Shown here: in pieces, positions 19,226 through 26,060 of the stretch
Layout of the letters: each line of letters opens with the position of its first letter
Numbering within the stretch: the first letter of the stretch is position 1
Source: Gammaproteobacteria bacterium
Lineage (GTDB): Bacteria > Pseudomonadota > Gammaproteobacteria > Pseudomonadales > Pseudohongiellaceae
Assembly (NCBI GenBank): GCA_016764875.1
Contig: JAESQX010000235.1
Location: forward strand, 1 to 33,139
Length of the DNA stretch: 33,139 nucleotides
Direction: 5' to 3'
Notes under the pieces: model-generated
The model's database searches: none
What the model was told of the DNA's origin: nothing
The model's input: only the letters and a program-made list of their open reading frames with translations
Program-made: the position numbers and the translations under genes

Positions 19226-20616
19226 GCCTGAAAGTTATTGAACTAAACGACAGCGCCGTCACGGTCAGTGATGAAAGCGGGTTGATTTTTCAGAGCCCTG
19301 GATTTGCCCAGTTCGGTGATGAGGGTCTTGTGGTGGGTGAAGAGGCGGAGAAACAGACTCGAATAAGGCCCACCAGTAGTTTCAATAAATTCTGGCATCA
19401 ACTCAGTATGGAGCCCCTGGGTTATTCTGTTGGCGGCGTAAGACATTTCGCAGATCTTGCCTTTGCTCACCTGATGCATCTAGCGGACGAAGCAAAAATC
19501 GATGGAGACGTTATTCTTGCCGTGCCGGGCAATTTCACCAGTGCCCAGTTATCAATCCTGCTGGGTATAACCAGCCATTGTCCTTTTAATCCTGTTGGAG
19601 TTGTAGATGCTGCACTGGCCAACACCATCAGGTTGGCAAGGAAGCCGCATATAATCTACGCGGATATTCAGTTACATCAGGCATTATTGACTAAATTTTC
19701 CATAACGGATGGAAACCTGCAGCGCGATACAGTTATTCAGATTCCTGAAGCTGGTTTACAGAATTTTATGGATCTAACCATGCAGCTTGCAACCGGGCTG
19801 TTTATTCAACAATGCCGTTTTAACCCTCAGCATACTGCAGAATCAGAGCAGCAGCTTTATAACGCTCTACCTGCCTGGTTGAAACAACATAAGGACTCAA
19901 AAAGCAGTCTGTTGATGGAGATTAAAACAGCCAGTGCCATACACCAGGCCAAGTTGCCATGGAAAAGCCTGGTACAAGAACTTGCTGGATATTACGCCAG
20001 GATAAATCAACAGTTGACGGCACTGGCCAGTGAAGGTAACTGTCAGATACTGATTTCAGCAAGCCTTGCTCAATTGCCCGATTACATTCAATCAGCGCCG
20101 TCCCACAGTGATGTACAAGTCGTGTCGCCCGAATTACTGGGTAAGACTTGTATCGAATTACAACAGTATATTGATAGCAACGGGGAAGGTTTCCATTTTG
20201 TCACCCGGTTGCCTCTGGTATCCACTGGGGCTTCAAACCATGAGTTCGAATCTGGCACCGTGAGTGAGGAGCCAGCACCCCTCGAGACAGGTGAGCACCC
20301 GGGTCTCCCCACCCACGTCTTATTTGAGAACCATGCCTTGCCTCTGGGGAAGGTGGCTATCAGAAATGATGGTGCCGGCGGTACCACTGCGGCAGTAAAT
20401 GGGCGGGGTATATGCTTGGCACTCAGTGAGATGCCGGACTATCTGGGGCAAATTGAAAAGGAAGACGACCGGGTGTTCATGGTCTGTGGAGAAGCAGGGG
20501 CCATTGTAAATGGAGAAAAAGTAGCGGGAAGGAAGCAATTGTCATTAGGAGACCAGATAACATTCAATGATCAGGGTAAAGCTATTACCCTGATCAGGGT
20601 ACGCGATGGCGTCTAA
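19222..20616 (+). CDS. Hsp70/actin-like protein (degenerate) with FHA-like C-terminal domain
   Basis: 464 aa; DVILAVPGNFTSAQLSILLGITSHCPFNPVGVVDAALANTIRL resembles the Hsp70 core; C-terminus GAIVNGEKVAGRKQLSLGDQITFNDQGKAITLIRV resembles FHA beta-strands; 4-bp overlap with the upstream gene. Confidence 0.65.
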   Translation: MSLKVIELNDSAVTVSDESGLIFQSPGFAQFGDEGLVVGEEAEKQTRIRPTSSFNKFWHQLSMEPLGYSVGGVRHFADLAFAHLMHLADEAKIDGDVILAVPGNFTSAQLSILLGITSHCPFNPVGVVDAALANTIRLARKPHIIYADIQLHQALLTKFSITDGNLQRDTVIQIPEAGLQNFMDLTMQLATGLFIQQCRFNPQHTAESEQQLYNALPAWLKQHKDSKSSLLMEIKTASAIHQAKLPWKSLVQELAGYYARINQQLTALASEGNCQILISASLAQLPDYIQSAPSHSDVQVVSPELLGKTCIELQQYIDSNGEGFHFVTRLPLVSTGASNHEFESGTVSEEPAPLETGEHPGLPTHVLFENHALPLGKVAIRNDGAGGTTAAVNGRGICLALSEMPDYLGQIEKEDDRVFMVCGEAGAIVNGEKVAGRKQLSLGDQITFNDQGKAITLIRVRDGV

Positions 20617-21706
20617 TAAAAAAAAGCGCAGAGATTTAAATCCGTTAAGCCTGGCATTCCTGGATGTTATGTCATGCGGTTTTGGCGCGGTAGTGCTGTT
20701 ATTTCTGATTCTCGATCACTCTGCCCAGGTGGAGGCCGTAGAAGGCAATCCTCAAATCGAAGCTGAGGTAAATCTGTTGCAAGTAGAGATCAGGGAGGGT
20801 GAACTTAATCTGGTACGGGTTCGCAATACGATTTCTGATGTAAATCTGGAAGTCGTTACGGCACAGGGCCTGGCCGATCGTATCCAGGAACAGATTGATA
20901 ATTTTCTCCAGGAGCTTGCCGCACTGGAAAACAGTGCTGTGGTAAGTACCGATGTCATCGAAGAGTTACGTGCCGAAATTCAGGCGCTGGAGGACGAGCT
21001 GCAGCGCTTACAGGCCAGCGCCCTTGAGGCAGAAGGCAATAGTGTACGACAGTTTCTGGGGGATGGAGACAGGCAATATTTGTCCGGGATGTTCCTTGGA
21101 GGTAATCGAATTCTCATCCTGATGGATAAATCGGCCAGTATGCTGGATGAAACACTGGTTAATATTATCAGAACTCGAAATATGTCTGAGGAACGCAAAC
21201 TCAATGCGCCGAAATGGCAACGTGCTGTCAAAACTGTGGAATGGATTACCAGCCAGCTGCCCATCACCAGTCGTTATCAGATTTACGGTTTTAATGACGA
21301 GACTGATGTAATGCTGGAAGGAACCGAAAACCAGTGGCTTGAGGTGGCAGACCGGGAACGACTGGAGGAAGTCATCACCGAAGTAAGGGCAATAGTACCT
21401 GATGCGGGCACCAACATGGTGCGACTTTTCCAAACCGTAGCTCAAATGACACCATTGCCGGATAATATATTTTTAATTACGGATGGGTTGCCCACACTTG
21501 GCAATCGTCGCAGTTCAGGTTCTCTGGTGACACCGAGTCAAAGGCTGGAATTATTTGACGATGCTCTGGAGGAACTGCCGGATAATATTCCGGTCAACGT
21601 TATATTGCTGCCTCTTGAAGGCGATCCCAGTGCCGCAGCCGCCTTCTGGCAGTTGGCACAGTACACCAGGGGCTCATTTCTTACCCCGTCACCTGATTGG
21701 CCCTGA
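20606..21706 (+). CDS. ExbD-like TM / coiled-coil / vWA-domain protein (1)
   Basis: 366 aa; N-terminal TM LSLAFLDVMSCGFGAVVLLFLIL; heptad-like coiled coil; vWA with MIDAS DKSAS (ILILMDKSASM), GTN, IFLITDGLPTLG. Confidence 0.85.
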   Translation: MASNKKKRRDLNPLSLAFLDVMSCGFGAVVLLFLILDHSAQVEAVEGNPQIEAEVNLLQVEIREGELNLVRVRNTISDVNLEVVTAQGLADRIQEQIDNFLQELAALENSAVVSTDVIEELRAEIQALEDELQRLQASALEAEGNSVRQFLGDGDRQYLSGMFLGGNRILILMDKSASMLDETLVNIIRTRNMSEERKLNAPKWQRAVKTVEWITSQLPITSRYQIYGFNDETDVMLEGTENQWLEVADRERLEEVITEVRAIVPDAGTNMVRLFQTVAQMTPLPDNIFLITDGLPTLGNRRSSGSLVTPSQRLELFDDALEELPDNIPVNVILLPLEGDPSAAAAFWQLAQYTRGSFLTPSPDWP

Positions 21707-22704
21707 TGCGCAGGAACAGAGAAACAGACTCGTACAGTGTTGCCTTTCTGGATGTGATGTCCTGTGGTTTTGGGGCTATTATCCTGTTATTGATGATTAC
21801 CAGGAGTGCGGCGCCGGTTATTATTGAAATCAGCGACGTGGATACCACTGGGTCGGTTAATGAGTTACAAGAGCAACTTTTTGCTATCCGGGGAGAAACA
21901 ACTACGTTAGACCGGGAGCTGAATGCCAAACAGGAGCAGCTTTCGACCTATCAGGAGAGGGTGGCGCGTCTGCGGAGGGAATTGACACAGGCTCAGGCGC
22001 AACACCAGATTACCAGCCAGACATCCGAAGAAACCGCCGATGAACTGGGGCAATTAAACATTGCCAGACAGGCGCTTAGTGCTGAAATGCAGCGCCTTCT
22101 CGAGCAGAATTTCGCTAAACAGGACAATGTCATAGCGGGTATTCCGGTGGACAGCGAGTACATTATTTTCGTTATTGACACCTCCGGCAGTATGTATCAA
22201 TCAAGCTGGAGCAGAATGCTGGAAGTAATAGGCAATACCCTGGATGTCTACCCTGAGGTAAAAGGTATCCAGGTGATGAATGACATGGGAGATTATATGT
22301 TTGACTCCTACCGTGGACAGTGGATTCCAGATACACCAAGTCGGCGGAATTTGATTATTTCCACCCTGCGCACGTGGAATCCATACAGTAACAGCAGTCC
22401 GGTTGAAGGGGTTACCAGGGCGATAAATTCATTTTATTCGCCGGATAAAAAAATAAGTATTTATGTACTCGGTGATGATTTCCAGCCCGGCGGGTCTATT
22501 ACAGAGGTATTGCGGGTAATTCAGCGTATAAATCTTGAAGGTGCCGATGGGGAACGCCTGGTTAGAATTCATGGGATTGGATTTCCCAATATTTTTCAAT
22601 TGGACAGGCGCTTTCAGCAAAGTGTCTATCGATATTCAAACCTTATGCGAGAGTTGACTCAGCGAAATGGCGGGACTTTTGTGGGTTTGAACGATTATCG
22701 ATAA
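21706..22704 (+). CDS. ExbD-like TM / coiled-coil / vWA-domain protein (2)
   Basis: ATG 21706 (TGATG overlap with the upstream stop); TM YSVAFLDVMSCGFGAIILLLMI; coiled coil; vWA with MIDAS DTSGS (IIFVIDTSGSMY), ISIYVLGDDF. Confidence 0.85.
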   Translation: MRRNRETDSYSVAFLDVMSCGFGAIILLLMITRSAAPVIIEISDVDTTGSVNELQEQLFAIRGETTTLDRELNAKQEQLSTYQERVARLRRELTQAQAQHQITSQTSEETADELGQLNIARQALSAEMQRLLEQNFAKQDNVIAGIPVDSEYIIFVIDTSGSMYQSSWSRMLEVIGNTLDVYPEVKGIQVMNDMGDYMFDSYRGQWIPDTPSRRNLIISTLRTWNPYSNSSPVEGVTRAINSFYSPDKKISIYVLGDDFQPGGSITEVLRVIQRINLEGADGERLVRIHGIGFPNIFQLDRRFQQSVYRYSNLMRELTQRNGGTFVGLNDYR

Positions 22705-22874
22705 TCAGGCCTTGCATAAAATGGCTAAATTAATAAGCGGTTCCTCAAAAATGAGGTATAAATATAGATTCTCAACGAGATTTCATTTAGACATTATTCA
22801 AGAGGCCTTTTTTCATTACCGGTTTATCTATAAATTTCTACCGAGGAGCCTGAACCAGGGCATTGGCAGCGACA

Positions 22875-23504
22875 GTGATTAAATTAGTTAATATTTGGAA
22901 CCCCAGATCAATACGCGGGCTGATGATGGCGGCGATGTTTGGCATTTTAGCTGCATGTGGCGTCAATAACGTTACCGTTACAGGAACTTATCCTACTCCG
23001 AATGTGGGAAAGCTGCCTCTGAAAATAGCAGTCTATTATGACGAAGCACTACGGGATTTCAGTTACATCGAATACACCGAGACCGGTAAGGAAGAGTTCG
23101 ATATTCATAGTGGGCAATCACATATAGATCTGTTTAATGCCATTCTTCCAGGAATGTTTGAGCAAATTGTCATAGTCGACTCCATGGAAGAAGCAAAAGG
23201 CACGGGGGTGGACGCTGTATTTGCGCCGGCTATTGAAGAGTTTCAACTGGCGTTGCCCTACAAAACCAAACTGGACATGTTTGAAGTCTGGATTAAATAC
23301 AATATGCGATTATTAACAGCTGATGGTGAATATATCGCCGACTGGGTAGCGACTTCATACGGGAAAACCCCCACAGAAACCTTCCGTTCTAACGAAGCGG
23401 GAATCAATGAAGCGGCATTTAGCGCATTGCGAGATCTGGGTTCCAGTTTCTCCCTGAATTTTGCTCGGGTTCCAGAGGTTCGCGACTGGTTGGCCAGTAG
23501 ATAA
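22875..23504 (+). CDS. Lipoprotein of unknown function
   Basis: Lipobox LAAC in RGLMMAAMFGILAACGVNN; start ambiguous (TTG 22863 in the track, or GTG 22875); GAGGAG at 22843-22848. Confidence 0.72.
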   Translation: MIKLVNIWNPRSIRGLMMAAMFGILAACGVNNVTVTGTYPTPNVGKLPLKIAVYYDEALRDFSYIEYTETGKEEFDIHSGQSHIDLFNAILPGMFEQIVIVDSMEEAKGTGVDAVFAPAIEEFQLALPYKTKLDMFEVWIKYNMRLLTADGEYIADWVATSYGKTPTETFRSNEAGINEAAFSALRDLGSSFSLNFARVPEVRDWLASR

Positions 23505-23635
23505 ATGAGATTTAAGGATAATAAAATGACTGTCAGCGAATTTTGCTGTTACTTATAAACCGGGCTCTGCGCTGTATCTGTGGATCAGGCTGACAAGATG
23601 CAACGCTGTAAAGACCGGTTAATGTGAGGCTGCTT

Positions 23636-24319
23636 ATGTATAACTATAATTACAAAGTTAAATCAGGTGTAACGGGAACAGGGATAGCCGTTCTGTTCAC
23701 TGTGGCGCTGGCAAGTTGTACCACTACGACGATTGATGAGTTTCGTCAGGGCGAAACAGGAATAGAGAGCCATGAATCAATTGTTATTCTGGGCCGCAGG
23801 CAGGCCAGTAATTACGAAACCCGGGAAGATTTTGTCAATTGTGTCGGCGAACACGTTAATCAGGGAGAGAACGGTATTAATGTGGTACCCGAACAGGAGT
23901 TTGTTGATGCACTGTTCCCCTGGTTTGAGCCACGCACAGCTCCGCTTCGAACCCAGGATCTTGAAAGGCTGATGGCCGAATCAGTAGTGGCAGAAAAACT
24001 GGATGAATTTGGAATTCGCTATATTGTCTGGGTTGATGGTTTTACCGAAACGACCGGAAGAACAGGCTCAATATCCTGTGCTATTGGCCCTGGCGGTGGT
24101 GGCTGTTTTGGTTTCGGCACCTGGGAAGATGATTCCCGGTTTGATGCCAGAGTATGGGACGTTGATGCACTGACATCGGTTGGCACCATCAGGGCAGATG
24201 CTACGGGCCAATCTTATATGCCCGCGCTGGTTATCCCTATTCCGCTGATTGCCAGGGTTGAAGCCAACGCATGTAGCAGTCTGGCCAACCAGCTCAAGCA
24301 GTTTGTTAGAGGTTCTTGA
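23636..24319 (+). CDS. Lipoprotein of unknown function
   Basis: MYNYNYKVKSGVTGTGIAVLFTVALASCTTTT with lipobox LASC; track start GTG 23624, ATG 23636 plausible. Confidence 0.72.
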   Translation: MYNYNYKVKSGVTGTGIAVLFTVALASCTTTTIDEFRQGETGIESHESIVILGRRQASNYETREDFVNCVGEHVNQGENGINVVPEQEFVDALFPWFEPRTAPLRTQDLERLMAESVVAEKLDEFGIRYIVWVDGFTETTGRTGSISCAIGPGGGGCFGFGTWEDDSRFDARVWDVDALTSVGTIRADATGQSYMPALVIPIPLIARVEANACSSLANQLKQFVRGS

Positions 24320-24355
24320 AAATGATTACTTCCAATTTTAATCTGGTTAAGAGTC

Positions 24356-25879
24356 ATGGCTAGCTTAGAGACATTATCCACAGCAAATTTTCCCTGCTCT
24401 GTATTAATTGCACGAAGTTGGCGTGTCACCGCAGTGCTGTTGCTTGGTGCATTGACAATGATCCTAGCAACGTCGTGTGCAATGAACCCTGCTACCGGGC
24501 GGGGGAATATGGTTTTAATGACAGAAAACGGGGAAAAGAAAATAGGTGAAGAAGAACACCAGAAAGTAATAGATAGTATGCCTATTTATGAAGATGAAGA
24601 ACTGCTTGCCTATGTGACTGGCGTTGGCAATCGCATCGTCGGGGTAAGCCACCGTGATGACCTGGATTATCAATTTACCATTATCGACAGCCCGGAAATT
24701 AACGCGTTTGCATTACCCGGGGGCTATGTATACATTAATCGTGGGTTGCTTACCTATACTAATTCCGAAGCCGAACTGGCGGCGGTTTTAGCCCACGAAA
24801 TAGGCCATATAACGGCCCGTCACGGGGTGCAACAACACGCCCGGGGCAAGGTGGCCAATGTAGTATCGTCAGTGGGGGGAGTCGTGGCGGCGGTGGCTAC
24901 AGGAAGTGGCTATATTGGTTCACAAATAAGTGAGGTGACTTCGATCTGGGCCCAGGCCGGGCTCAGTGGATATGGGCGGGATGCTGAATTGGAAGCGGAC
25001 AGTCTCGGGGCAGACTATTTATACAAAGCGGGCTACGACCCGGCGGCCATGATAGAAGTCATTACAACGCTGAAAAACCAGGAAGATTTCAAACGTCGGG
25101 TGACTGGCGAAGGAGGAGGCTACCATGGTTTGTTCGCGTCCCATCCGCGAAATGATACCCGCTTGCAACAGGCCATCGCTAATGCGGGTAAGCTGGATTC
25201 CGACCAGGTTCTGGAAGTTGATGACGAGAACTTTCGAAACCAGCTTGAAGGATTATTGATCGGCGTCAGTAGAGCCTCTCAATCCAGGGACGACCGAAAT
25301 CGGTATTATCAGACCCTCTTGAGTTACACCATGATATTTCCCGACCAGTGGGAGGTTTCAGAGACCACCACAACAGTGACAGCGGTAGGCGTTGATAATG
25401 ATTCGCTTAATGTTAGCGCGCAGCGATTACAGGATAATATCGAACCCCGTGTATTTATCGCAGAGAAACTCGGTATTAAGAATCTACAAAAATCTGGAGC
25501 GCTGTCGCAATATCGATTGCTGGGTCACACAGGGGTAGTTGAAACTGAAGATGGTGGTATGGAACGTGTGGCGGTTATTTATATGGGAGCGCGCGTTTTT
25601 ATATTGCGGGGCAGCATTAGTAACATCGAAGCAGCAGAAGAAATCGACCGGCAGTTGCTGGCTTCAATTCGCACCTTCCGAGCAATACAGCGAAGTGAAA
25701 TTACACCCGGTAGTGAGCTGAAAATAACGTATGTTCAGGCCAGTGAATTTTTTGATTTTGCCACCGTGGCACGTGACAGCAAACTCGCCAGTTATCCGGA
25801 AGAAACTTTACGCTTGTTAAATGGTTACTACCCCAGGGGCCTTCCGGAAAAAGGAGACTGGGTCAAGCTGGTTGATTAA
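24356..25879 (+). CDS. M48 family metalloprotease, probable lipoprotein
   Basis: 507 aa; zinc motif AHEIGHITARHGVQQHA with downstream ELEADSLGADYLYKAGYDP; lipobox-like LATSC; C-terminal domain after about residue 270. Confidence 0.9.
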   Translation: MASLETLSTANFPCSVLIARSWRVTAVLLLGALTMILATSCAMNPATGRGNMVLMTENGEKKIGEEEHQKVIDSMPIYEDEELLAYVTGVGNRIVGVSHRDDLDYQFTIIDSPEINAFALPGGYVYINRGLLTYTNSEAELAAVLAHEIGHITARHGVQQHARGKVANVVSSVGGVVAAVATGSGYIGSQISEVTSIWAQAGLSGYGRDAELEADSLGADYLYKAGYDPAAMIEVITTLKNQEDFKRRVTGEGGGYHGLFASHPRNDTRLQQAIANAGKLDSDQVLEVDDENFRNQLEGLLIGVSRASQSRDDRNRYYQTLLSYTMIFPDQWEVSETTTTVTAVGVDNDSLNVSAQRLQDNIEPRVFIAEKLGIKNLQKSGALSQYRLLGHTGVVETEDGGMERVAVIYMGARVFILRGSISNIEAAEEIDRQLLASIRTFRAIQRSEITPGSELKITYVQASEFFDFATVARDSKLASYPEETLRLLNGYYPRGLPEKGDWVKLVD

Positions 25880-26060
25880 CCGGGTAATACATTCCCGCTC
25901 TTCTATTATTCCTGCCTGGGCGATTCCTGCCCCTAAGTTCGTCCTGCTTTATTCGGCGTGACACCAAGTATACACTTGGGCTCGTCATTACCGCCCCATA
26001 AAACCTTACCGGGGGTGGTTCTGACTAACCAGACGTTAAGAGTGAGGCCTGAACAGTAAA

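Noticed and set aside
20617-20632. Short A-run near the vWA1 start as a programmed frameshift or slippage site
   Set aside because: The reading frame is continuous from ATG 20606 through the TM and vWA; no alternative product is suggested.
18410-22704. Interpretation as a Zorya-type anti-phage system (MotA/MotB-like ZorAB)
   Set aside because: Channel logic is similar, but no ZorC/ZorD/ZorE-like helicase or nuclease and no OmpA-like peptidoglycan-binding domain were seen; the envelope/lipoprotein context argues against it.
22743-22756. Small hairpin CCTCA-aaaa-TGAGG after vWA2 as an intrinsic terminator
   Set aside because: Only a 5-bp stem and no T-run; too weak to call.
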